Part shown: one piece after another, positions 1 to 6,701 of the stretch
Position numbering within the stretch: position 1 is the first letter of the stretch
How the letters are laid out: the number at the start of each line of letters is the position of its first letter
Origin: Chloroflexi bacterium UBA4733
GTDB lineage: Bacteria; Chloroflexota; UBA4733
Length of the DNA stretch: 9,292 nt
NCBI GenBank assembly: GCA_002404055.1
Contig: DHIZ01000183.1
Coordinates: forward strand, 1-9,292
Direction of reading: 5' to 3'
Notes under the pieces: model-generated
Database searches by the model: none
Seen by the model: only the letters and a program-made list of their open reading frames with translations
What the model was told of the DNA's origin: nothing
Translations under genes and position numbers: made by a program

Positions 1-29
1 CAGGTTTTAGGATAGGCTCTTAGTAGGCG

Positions 30-1991
30 GTGGCCATGACCGAGATCATTGATATGGTAACTGCTGAGGTAAAGCCCGACTTCGTCATGCAGTTTGATAT
101 TGGGACAATCAAGCACCTAGGCTTGCAAATGTACTCGACGCTGCCCCCGGTCATAGGTGAACTGGTGGCGAATGCATGGGATGCCAATGCGCATCGTGTG
201 GAGATCGCAGTGCCAATCGGGTTCGTCACCAACAGCTCGGAAATCGTCGTGAGCGACGATGGCAGTGGCATGTCAGATGCGATTGTCCGTGAAGCCTATC
301 TCATCATGGGACGTGATCGCCGTGAGGAAGAGCAGACGGATGTCACTCCCGAACTGTCACGGAAGGTTATGGGACGTAAGGGAATCGGTAAGCTCTCAGG
401 TTTCGGGATTGCGGGTGAGATCGAGGTTGAAAGCGTCAAGGATGGAGAAACGACGCGCTTTCGGATGAATTATGACGAGTTCAAACGTAACGCTGTTCGC
501 AGGCAGATAGTGATGCCACCGCTTCCTCCAACAGGAAGCGTAACAAAAGGAACCAGAATTACTCTGCGCTACATATCCAAGTTCAGAACACGCATCATTT
601 CCATACCCGGCCTTCGACGTGCGCTAGCAAGGCGATTTTCAGTCATCGGGGATGATTTTGTTGTAATCGTTAATGGCAACCCCATCACCGCCGAGGAGCG
701 CGACCTGAAGTCTCTCCTTGAGAGTGATGTGGGCGGAAGGCAGTACCTTTGGGAGTACGACAATGAAGAAATACAGCCCGACACCGGATGGCGAGTCTCA
801 GGATGGATTGGTGCAATCGACCGAAATACGAAGCCGCCCGATGGCGTACAGCACGGCATCGTTATCATGGCACGCGGCAAGCTCGTCCAGGAACCATTCA
901 TGTTCGATGCCGTTGTTGGCCAACAGTATGCGCTTTCGTACCTGATCGGAGAAATAAACGCCGAGTTTGTTGATGCCGAAGAGGATACGATTGGAACATC
1001 GCGAAACGCCCTCGTCTGGGATACGGATGCCAATACGGCTCTCAAGGAGTGGGGGCAAGCCCAGGTTAATAAGATCGCACGCGAATGGGCAGAGAAGCGT
1101 TCCAACGATAATGAAGCAAGCTTGGCGGTAAATCCACTCTATCTTCGGTTTGAACAGGAAGCTAGACAGATTGGCAATAGTCGCGCTAAAAAGGTTGCTG
1201 ATAAGCTAATCCGAGACATGGTTCGGCGAAATCCTGTAGCCGATGAGGCAACGCAAATGCCTGTCATACAACTGTGCCTCGATTTCTTAGAATTTGATGC
1301 CTTTTGGGATCTGGCTAAAGATTTGACCGATGTACGACCAGAGGAGACCGGCAAGCTGATCGATCTGTTCCGAGAATGGGAAGTCGTTGAGGCGAAGGAG
1401 ATGATGCGAGTCACGGAGGGACGCATTGCAACCATTCAAAAACTTCAGCTGCTCATTGAAACTAACGCTCTTGAGGTACCAACACTGCACGGCTTCCTTA
1501 AAGAGTTTCCATGGGTGCTTGATCCACGCTGGAATCTTGTTGCGGATGAGAGAAGGTACAGTCAGCTCTTGCGTGACCGTTATCCTGACGACAGCGAATT
1601 AGAGGAAGATCGCAGGATAGACTTCCTGTGTGTTCGAGAGGGCACGCAGGTCGTTGTTGTTGAGATCAAGCGACCCCTAGTGAAGGCATCTGTAAAAGAA
1701 CTCGCTCAGATTGAGGAATATGTTGCATTCATGCGGGATTACATACTCCATACCACAGACCCGACACTGCGACTTTCAGACGTAACGGGTTATCTACTAT
1801 GTGGTACTACAGTTGATACATTCTTTGTGCGTGACCGGTTGAAGACATTGGAGAGATCTGGAATTTATGTCCGGAGGTATACGGATTTGTTAGAGATGGT
1901 CCGGAGTAGTCACGCTGAGTTCCTGACGCGCTACGAGCAACTGCGCGTTGCTAAGGGTCGATCGGATGCGCCTTTGCCTCCGGCTTCATAG
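30..1991 (+). CDS. GHKL (Hsp90-like) ATPase fused to a Shedu-like PD-(D/E)XK nuclease domain
   Basis: Likely an ATP-driven DNA-cutting defence protein of 653 residues. Seen: residues ~20-215 hold a GHKL ATP-binding fold, with an N box (ELVANAWDA, E44, N48, D51), the DxGxG box (DDGSGM, 76-81) and a glycine lid GRKGIGK (115-121). A helical middle region runs ~335-480. Residues ~485-600 look like the DUF4263/SduA nuclease core: FLKEFPWVL (489-497), then D531 in RIDFL, E545 and K547 in VVVEIKRP, and Q560 in the following helix. Known: PD-(D/E)XK enzymes use the D...ExK triad for metal-dependent cleavage, and Shedu nucleases carry varied N-terminal sensor domains. Inferred: the ATPase senses or clamps nucleic acid and controls the nuclease. 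The GTG at 30 follows two in-frame stops at 21-26; ATG 36 or ATG 54 are equally possible starts, and no good ribosome site is visible. GC content is clearly below that of the other genes, suggesting transfer. Domain call firm; the Shedu assignment is by motif memory. Confidence 0.85.
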   Translation: MAMTEIIDMVTAEVKPDFVMQFDIGTIKHLGLQMYSTLPPVIGELVANAWDANAHRVEIAVPIGFVTNSSEIVVSDDGSGMSDAIVREAYLIMGRDRREEEQTDVTPELSRKVMGRKGIGKLSGFGIAGEIEVESVKDGETTRFRMNYDEFKRNAVRRQIVMPPLPPTGSVTKGTRITLRYISKFRTRIISIPGLRRALARRFSVIGDDFVVIVNGNPITAEERDLKSLLESDVGGRQYLWEYDNEEIQPDTGWRVSGWIGAIDRNTKPPDGVQHGIVIMARGKLVQEPFMFDAVVGQQYALSYLIGEINAEFVDAEEDTIGTSRNALVWDTDANTALKEWGQAQVNKIAREWAEKRSNDNEASLAVNPLYLRFEQEARQIGNSRAKKVADKLIRDMVRRNPVADEATQMPVIQLCLDFLEFDAFWDLAKDLTDVRPEETGKLIDLFREWEVVEAKEMMRVTEGRIATIQKLQLLIETNALEVPTLHGFLKEFPWVLDPRWNLVADERRYSQLLRDRYPDDSELEEDRRIDFLCVREGTQVVVVEIKRPLVKASVKELAQIEEYVAFMRDYILHTTDPTLRLSDVTGYLLCGTTVDTFFVRDRLKTLERSGIYVRRYTDLLEMVRSSHAEFLTRYEQLRVAKGRSDAPLPPAS

Positions 1992-2341
1992 GGCGAACGG
2001 CTCTGTTGCCGCTGTTCCTCAAAGTTGATGGCGCTGCTCACATCAGCGGGGGTCAGGCTCGGATAAGTCGTAAGGATCCTCTCCAGGTTATGGCCGGACG
2101 TATGAAAGCTCCAGACGGCTTTGGTCGGCACACGCGTTCCGGCGTGCACCCAAGCATTGCTTTCCACGTAGCGATGCCGAGTGATCTGCCCAATTTGCTC
2201 CGGCCGCCGCTCACGGAACTGTAATGCCCGCACCCGCGTCTCATTTTCGATCAGCGCGAGATCGATTGGCAAAAAGAACCTGCGTGGGATCGCCAGCCAC
2301 AGGACTGAATGCTGCGCGACGGTTCGCCTGCCGTGCAGCAC
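1931..2341 (-). CDS. DUF433 antitoxin-like protein, probably N-terminally truncated
   Basis: DUF433 proteins are small DNA-binding-type proteins often found as antitoxin partners of DUF5615 PIN-like toxins. Seen: in this 136-residue frame, residues ~57-108 match the family pattern: RHRYVESNAWV, then GTRVPT (68-73), a helix with FHTSGHNLERIL (79-90), YPSLTPADV (93-101) and SAINFEE (103-109). Residues 15-50 (LWLAIPRRFFLPIDL through RRPEQIG) also look like genuine family sequence. The first possible start is a GTG at 2341 with a poor ribosome site, and the residues before ~11 look unrelated to the family, so the real N-terminus is probably lost next to the repeat at 2350-2459. The last ~20 residues lie antisense to the end of the nuclease gene (61-base overlap) and do not look native. 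No toxin gene follows on this strand. It could be a pseudogene; the family call is good, expression is doubtful. Confidence 0.6.
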   Translation of the reverse strand: MLHGRRTVAQHSVLWLAIPRRFFLPIDLALIENETRVRALQFRERRPEQIGQITRHRYVESNAWVHAGTRVPTKAVWSFHTSGHNLERILTTYPSLTPADVSSAINFEEQRQQSRSPYEAGGKGASDRPLATRSCS

Positions 2342-2349
2342 TCCCGCAT

Positions 2350-2459
2350 GCCTACGCTTCCATCCGACCGTGCAGTCCCGAAGGCGGCCACTCCCCGCCT
2401 TGCGACCAAGGTTTCTCCCTTCAGGGGGAAACCTGGCGAGCGGTGCGAGCCGGAAGGGG
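2350..2459 (+). repeat. Modular dispersed repeat, left copy
   Basis: This intergenic piece shares three blocks, in the same order, with the reverse complement of the right end of the window. Block 1 is CCTACGCTTC (2351-2360) against CCCTACGCTTC. Block 2 is GCAGTCCCGAAGGC (2372-2385) against the same sequence with two inserted bases. Block 3 is an exact 27-base match (2428-2454, starting GAAACCTGGCGAGCGG) followed by one mismatch and a GGGG. The spacing between blocks differs between copies (about 25-90 bases), as in a mosaic repeat family. It fills the gap between the truncated DUF433 frame and the binding-protein gene. No terminal inverted repeats, target duplication or transposase are visible, so its mobility is unknown. 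Confidence 0.7.
2410..2433 (-). terminator. Stem-loop just after the binding-protein gene, possible terminator
   Basis: A 10-base-pair stem (GGTTTCTCCC / GGGGGAAACC on the + strand, one G-U pair) closes a TTCA loop, 40 bases past the stop codon of the solute-binding gene on the minus strand. The following minus-strand sequence (TTGGTCGC) has no real T run, so factor-independent termination would be weak. The stem lies inside the dispersed repeat and overlaps the start of its block 3, so it may belong to the repeat rather than to the gene. Confidence 0.35.
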
Positions 2460-2473
2460 TCGCTCCCGAACGG

Positions 2474-3943
2474 TCAGGGGTTCTGGGCCAGGCAGCCGTT
2501 GATCTGCTGGGCTGCGTCCTGCAGCGCGGTCTTCGCCGTGGTGACGCCGGTGAGGGCCTGGGTTATCGCCTTCGTCATGATCTGGTTGATCTGCCCGGTG
2601 TAGACGCTGCCACAGTTGGGCGGGAATACTGGCGGCAAGGTGCCGATCGCCGCCGACTGGATGAAGATGTCGTTGTTGGCGGGCGGCGGCGCCAGCTTGC
2701 GCCAGGATGGATCGTTGGCCATGGAGATGCGCACCGGCACGATGGAGTAGTTGCTCGCCAGCACCCGCTGTCCGGCAGGGCTCACCACGAAACTGGTCAG
2801 CGCCCACGCCGAGTCGGTCTGCTTGGTTCCCGACGTGACGGCGAAACCCTGGGTCCCCATGCCCGTGATGTGTTTCTGCGGGAAGGTCGGCCAGAGCTGG
2901 ACGTCCCACTCGAAGTGGTCGGCGATGGCCGTCCGATAGGTCGCCACGGAGCCGCGGATGCCATGCGCCATGGCCACCTGGCCGGTGGTAAAGGGATCCT
3001 TGGCGAACTTCATGGTGGATGGCGGCGCCACGCGATCCTTGCCGACCAGGTCGACCATGGCCTGGATGCCGTCGACCGCCCCACCTTCGTGGCCGGTGAA
3101 GGTCTTGCCGTCGCCGCTGACGATGTCGCCGCCATAACCGCGCATCCAGGGCACGTATTCCGCCCACCAGGTCCAGTTCAAGTTGATGCCATATTTGGCC
3201 GTGGACGGGTCGCTGCCGGGCTGGCTCAGCTTCTTGGCGGCGTCGACGAGGTCGTTGATCGTCCACTTGTCGGTCGGCAGGGGCACGCCGGCGTTGGTGA
3301 ACAGTGTCTTGTTGTAGAACAGCACGAGAATGTCCAGGCCCCGCGCCAGCATGAACAAGCCGCCCGGAACGACGCTGGTGCGGCCAAGATTGAGCATCGC
3401 CGGGTAGATGTCGGCCACGTTGAACGCCTTATCACGGTCGGCCAGCGGCTGCATGTTCATCAGCACCTTCTTCGAGGCGAAGGGCTGGGTGTAGACGTCG
3501 GCGGTGCGGGTGACATCAGGTAGGGTGTTCGCCGCCGCCATGGCATAGATCTTCGTGGCGAAGTCGCCCGTGATCGGCTCGATGGTGACATCGAGGTCAG
3601 GATTTGCCTGCAAGAAGGCCTTCACGATGGCCTTGATGAGGGTGTCCTCGGTCTGGTTGCCACCATCGAAGAGGCGGAGCGTCGTCTTCTGTCCGGCGGC
3701 GCCCGCCTGGGCGGCGACGGTCGATGAAGTCGCAGTGGCAACGGTCGCGGCTGCCACCGCTGTGGCGGCGGCGGCCGTGGTTGCCGGCGGCTGGGTCGCC
3801 ACGGCCTGGCTGGAGGCGCTCGTCGCCACAGCCGCGCCTGCTCCGCACGCCGCCAGCAGGGCAGCGGCAGCCACTCCGCCGGCCATTGCCGCGCTGCGCT
3901 GCAAGGCTCCACGCCGCGTCAGATTCGCTTGTCTCGTGTGCAT
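2474..3943 (-). CDS. ABC transporter extracellular solute-binding lipoprotein (family 1)
   Basis: Captures a small solute, probably a sugar or oligosaccharide, outside the membrane and delivers it to an ABC permease. Seen: 489 residues, starting with a twin-arginine-like NLTRRGAL stretch (R10, R11), a hydrophobic segment and a lipobox LAAC with C33 as the lipidated residue. A low-complexity Ala/Thr linker (~34-85) follows, then a typical family 1 binding fold from KTTLRLF (~86) to the end, including the VAMAHGIRG and GMGTQGFAVTSGTKQ stretches common in this family. Start: ATG 3943 has GGAAGGGG at 3957-3950, six bases away. Context: no permease or ATPase gene lies on either side, so it is an orphan in this window and must borrow a transporter or belong to a broken operon. 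Substrate cannot be read from the sequence. Confidence 0.9.
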   Translation of the reverse strand: MHTRQANLTRRGALQRSAAMAGGVAAAALLAACGAGAAVATSASSQAVATQPPATTAAAATAVAAATVATATSSTVAAQAGAAGQKTTLRLFDGGNQTEDTLIKAIVKAFLQANPDLDVTIEPITGDFATKIYAMAAANTLPDVTRTADVYTQPFASKKVLMNMQPLADRDKAFNVADIYPAMLNLGRTSVVPGGLFMLARGLDILVLFYNKTLFTNAGVPLPTDKWTINDLVDAAKKLSQPGSDPSTAKYGINLNWTWWAEYVPWMRGYGGDIVSGDGKTFTGHEGGAVDGIQAMVDLVGKDRVAPPSTMKFAKDPFTTGQVAMAHGIRGSVATYRTAIADHFEWDVQLWPTFPQKHITGMGTQGFAVTSGTKQTDSAWALTSFVVSPAGQRVLASNYSIVPVRISMANDPSWRKLAPPPANNDIFIQSAAIGTLPPVFPPNCGSVYTGQINQIMTKAITQALTGVTTAKTALQDAAQQINGCLAQNP

Positions 3944-4025
3944 GTTGATCCCCTTCCATAGCCATCATTGATACGGAATACCGCGTGAGAACATGAGAAT
4001 ACCGCCAGGACAACGAGCCAGAATG

Positions 4026-4031
4026 TATAAT
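4026..4031 (+). promoter_or_regulatory. Consensus -10 box, possible pglZ promoter
   Basis: A perfect TATAAT lies 54 bases before the pglZ start codon in an otherwise high-GC area. The 16-18 base upstream positions (about 4002-4009) show no recognisable -35, so an activator or another sigma factor would be needed. It lies just one base from the divergent -10 of the solute-binding gene. Confidence 0.35.
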
Positions 4032-4032
4032 T

Positions 4033-4061
4033 GTTTTACCAGGATACTGGTTGATTGTCAA
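4033..4061 (-). promoter_or_regulatory. Predicted promoter for the solute-binding gene
   Basis: On the minus strand a perfect -35 hexamer TTGACA (4061-4056) is followed after exactly 17 bases by TAAAAC (4038-4033), a 4/6 match to the -10 consensus. Transcription would begin near 4025, leaving a leader of about 80 bases before the ATG at 3943. The call rests on hexamers and spacing only. Confidence 0.45.
4038..4051. promoter_or_regulatory. Small inverted repeat inside the divergent promoter region, possible operator
   Basis: ACCAG-GATA-CTGGT is a 5-base inverted repeat with a 4-base centre. It sits almost exactly in the 17-base spacer between the predicted -35 and -10 of the solute-binding promoter and downstream of the pglZ -10. 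It abuts a second imperfect palindrome, TTGA-TTG-TCAA (4051-4061). A repressor bound here would block the binding-protein promoter. Arms this short arise by chance, so confidence is low. Confidence 0.25.
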
Positions 4062-4073
4062 TAGGGTCAATTT

Positions 4074-4077
4074 GGAG
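4074..4077 (+). promoter_or_regulatory. Ribosome binding site that supports the TTG start of pglZ
   Basis: GGAG is placed 8 bases before the TTG at 4086. An in-frame TAG at 4062-4064 rules out a longer protein, and no other start codon exists between it and 4086. The first in-frame ATG comes 16 codons later, inside conserved-looking N-terminal sequence, so TTG is the best start. Confidence 0.55.
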
Positions 4078-4085
4078 CGCGAGGT

Positions 4086-6701
4086 TTGCGTACGACGCTG
4101 CTTGACCTGCTGGCCACTGACCTGACCGCCTGGATGGCTGGTGCTGCCGATGGCGTGCCGCGGCGTGTCCTGCTCTGGCTCGATCCGGACGCTCAGTTCC
4201 GGCGGCTGGTTGGCCTATTGCGCTCCCCGCTCGAGCTGACCGGACTCCGGCTGCTCACGCTTTCCCCCCTGGACGGCATGGGGCAGCTTGATCTGAAGCT
4301 GGCGTTGCTGCGGTTGGACGGCGTAGTGGGTAGCCGCGCCGTCGTCTACCTGCCGGGGTTTGGCGCCTCGGCGCTCATGCCGCCAGGGGATGGCATGTCG
4401 CCGGCGCTCTGGAGCGTGTACGATTACCGCTTCAAGGGCTGCGTCTGGGGGCAGGGAGAAACCTGGCGACCGGGTGTGCTGATGGAGCCGCCCAGCCTGC
4501 TTTCCTGGCTGCGCGGCCACGGGGTGACGCTGGCCGACGAAGATACAACCCAGAGGCTCTCTACCGGAGGCGCCGATGCCTTGCTGGCGCAGTACGCGGA
4601 ACTGCGCCGTGACGAGCCGATCGCCAACTGGTCCCACCCGCTACGGGCGGACGATGTAGCGGACGCGCTGGGTGGCGATCCCCGCGAGTCGCTGCGCCGC
4701 TTCCTGACGGCGCCGGAAGAAACGCTGCAAGCCTGGGGCGACCGCAAACGCCTGATTCTGGAGCGGGCGAGCGTCGAGTACGGTTTGACTGCCCCGGGGC
4801 CTGCTGCTTCGTCCGCCACCCTGGACGACGCCTTCCTCGTGCAACTTGCGCTCTGCGAAGCCTGGGAGGCCTTCGACCGGCCGGCCGACTTCCCGCACCT
4901 CTCACGTCTGCCTGCCGGTGTGGGGCAACGGTTGCGCTGTGCCGCCTTTCTGCGGGACGACCTGCTCAGCCGCCGCGAGTTGCTTCCCCGTTATCACCAG
5001 CGTATGCGTCTGTTGGAGCGCGACCTGCCGCTGGCCGATTGGGCGGCGTCACGACCCGGGCAGCCGGCCGGCTTGCCCCTGCTGGCCCACGTCCACTGGC
5101 GGCGATTTCTGGAGCGACTCAACGGTGCCATGGTGGGTGGTGACTGGAGGGTGGCGGCGGGGCTGTTGCTGGAGTCGGAAGCCGAGATCGTGGCCGGCGC
5201 GGCGAGTCCCTGGGACGACCCCGAAGGGGAATCGCACTGGTACGCCCTGCGTGACCTCAGCGCGTTGCTACAAGACGGGACTGCCGCCATCGCCGAGTCG
5301 TTGGAAACGACCACTGCGGCGGCGTTGATCCGGGCCTACTGCGAGCGCTGGTGGCGACTCGATCACTTGCACGTGCGCCTGCGTGCTGCCTGCCGGCGGG
5401 CGACCGGCATGGAGCAGGTTCGCCGGCTGACCGACCTGGCCTATTTCGATGCCGTCAGCAAGATTAACGCCCGTTTCTGCGAGCTGGTGGAAGCCCAGCC
5501 CGTATGGCCCCCAGACGGCAGCACCGATGTGGCGAGCATCCGAGCCGAACTCTGGCAGCCGACCGGCCGCACCGCCGTGCTCATCGTCGACGCCTGTCGC
5601 TGGGATCTGGCGCAGTCCATCAAGCAGCGCCTGGGCGAAGGCTGCACCCTCACGCCGCTGATCGCTACCTTGCCGACGGAGACGCCCTTCGGCATGACCG
5701 CCCTCCTGCCCCTGGCCGAAATGCCCCTGCAAGTGCGTTTTGGCGAGCACGGCCAGGTTGACCTCCGCCAGGACGGCAGCGCCAACCTCGCCCAACGCGA
5801 CGGACGCAAGGCCCTGCTGCAGTCCAGGTTGACCGGCCTGGGGCGCAATGGCCTCGCCTTTATTGAGCTGCAGGACCTGTTAGGGGCAGATGCGCCGCCC
5901 CGAGCGAAAGTCGTGGTCGTGTTCGATCACAGCCTGGATGAGCAGGGGCACAGCGGCGCCGAGCAACTCCCCGAACTTGTAGAGAGTTTCGTGCAGCATC
6001 TGCGCCACGCCATCGAGCGCCTGCACGAGGCGAAGATCGCCACGGTGCATGTGGTCACCGACCACGGCTTCTTGCTGCTGCCGCCCGCCGAAGTGAACGC
6101 GCTCGGGCGACCGGAGTTGCCCATCGCCCAGACCTACCAGCGAAGCCGGCGCTGGGCGGCCTTGCGGCCAGACGTTCCCGCCGCTGACCTGCTGCATCTG
6201 CCCATGCCGCTCGCCCCCCAGGCGGTGCTGCTGGCCTTCCCGCGCGGGGTGCGCACGCTGGAAGCGGCGGAGGAGTTTCTGCACGGCGGCATCTCGCTCC
6301 AGGAGTGTGTCATTCCCCACCTGGTGTCGCGCGTCCGTGTGGCGCCGGGACGCCTCGGCCTTGACCTCTCCGTCGCGCACACCCAGCTCAGCACCGGGAC
6401 CGTGCCGGTAACAGTACGGCCCCTCCTCCCCGCCGGCCAGACGCGCCTGCACGGTCCCCCGCCGCTCCGCTTGCACCTCTGGATCGAGACAGTCGGCCTT
6501 GCCGGCGACCCGCCACGCCGCGTCACGGAGATGACCGAGCTACAACTGCGTGCGGACGCAGGAGAGATAAAGTGGCCGCCCTATCTGGAAACCACTGCAG
6601 TCCTCAAGGCGGGCCAGTCGCTCCGCCTGCGCGCCCAGGATGCCGATAGCGGACGCGAGTTCGACAGCATTACCCTAACACTGCTGCGCGATCTGGGTTA
6701 A
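4086..6701 (+). CDS. pglZ: PglZ-domain protein (BREX-type alkaline phosphatase superfamily)
   Basis: PglZ is a core protein of BREX phage-defence systems, a metal-dependent hydrolase of the alkaline phosphatase superfamily needed for restriction and for methylation of host DNA. Seen: 871 residues, in the length range of BREX PglZ. The N-terminus has the family-like VLLWLDPDAQFRRL (28-41) and later VVYLPGF. The PglZ fold begins at TAVLIVDACRWDLA (496-509, with D502 and D507 as likely metal ligands or fold markers), followed by LPTETPFGMT (529-538, candidate nucleophile threonine), VVVFDHS (610-616, D614, H615) and VVTDHGF (656-662, D659, H660). All expected acidic and histidine positions seem present. 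Neighbours: no pglX, brxC/pglY, brxA/B or brxL is in view; it is flanked by metabolic genes, so it is an orphan. GC content matches the host-like genes. It ends on a TTAA shared with the sulfatase stop. It might be a solitary PglZ phosphodiesterase with another job. Confidence 0.85.
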   Translation: MRTTLLDLLATDLTAWMAGAADGVPRRVLLWLDPDAQFRRLVGLLRSPLELTGLRLLTLSPLDGMGQLDLKLALLRLDGVVGSRAVVYLPGFGASALMPPGDGMSPALWSVYDYRFKGCVWGQGETWRPGVLMEPPSLLSWLRGHGVTLADEDTTQRLSTGGADALLAQYAELRRDEPIANWSHPLRADDVADALGGDPRESLRRFLTAPEETLQAWGDRKRLILERASVEYGLTAPGPAASSATLDDAFLVQLALCEAWEAFDRPADFPHLSRLPAGVGQRLRCAAFLRDDLLSRRELLPRYHQRMRLLERDLPLADWAASRPGQPAGLPLLAHVHWRRFLERLNGAMVGGDWRVAAGLLLESEAEIVAGAASPWDDPEGESHWYALRDLSALLQDGTAAIAESLETTTAAALIRAYCERWWRLDHLHVRLRAACRRATGMEQVRRLTDLAYFDAVSKINARFCELVEAQPVWPPDGSTDVASIRAELWQPTGRTAVLIVDACRWDLAQSIKQRLGEGCTLTPLIATLPTETPFGMTALLPLAEMPLQVRFGEHGQVDLRQDGSANLAQRDGRKALLQSRLTGLGRNGLAFIELQDLLGADAPPRAKVVVVFDHSLDEQGHSGAEQLPELVESFVQHLRHAIERLHEAKIATVHVVTDHGFLLLPPAEVNALGRPELPIAQTYQRSRRWAALRPDVPAADLLHLPMPLAPQAVLLAFPRGVRTLEAAEEFLHGGISLQECVIPHLVSRVRVAPGRLGLDLSVAHTQLSTGTVPVTVRPLLPAGQTRLHGPPPLRLHLWIETVGLAGDPPRRVTEMTELQLRADAGEIKWPPYLETTAVLKAGQSLRLRAQDADSGREFDSITLTLLRDLG

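Noticed and set aside
1992..2040. Terminator for the nuclease gene
   Set aside because: Only an imperfect GAACGGC...GCCGCTGTTC pairing without a T run is visible, and it is explained as the reverse strand of the DUF433 frame.
2309..3523. A 404-codon plus-strand open frame
   Set aside because: It is antisense to the solute-binding gene, and its translation is Gly/Arg/His-rich shadow sequence with no family motif.
4458..4469. A third copy of the repeat core inside pglZ (GAAACCTGGCGA)
   Set aside because: Only 12 bases match, no other block is nearby and the reading frame is undisturbed, so I treat it as chance.
30..6701. GHKL-nuclease and PglZ as parts of one multi-gene defence system
   Set aside because: They differ in composition, are 2.1 kb apart and are separated by an unrelated lipoprotein gene, a broken gene and a repeat, so there is no operon evidence.
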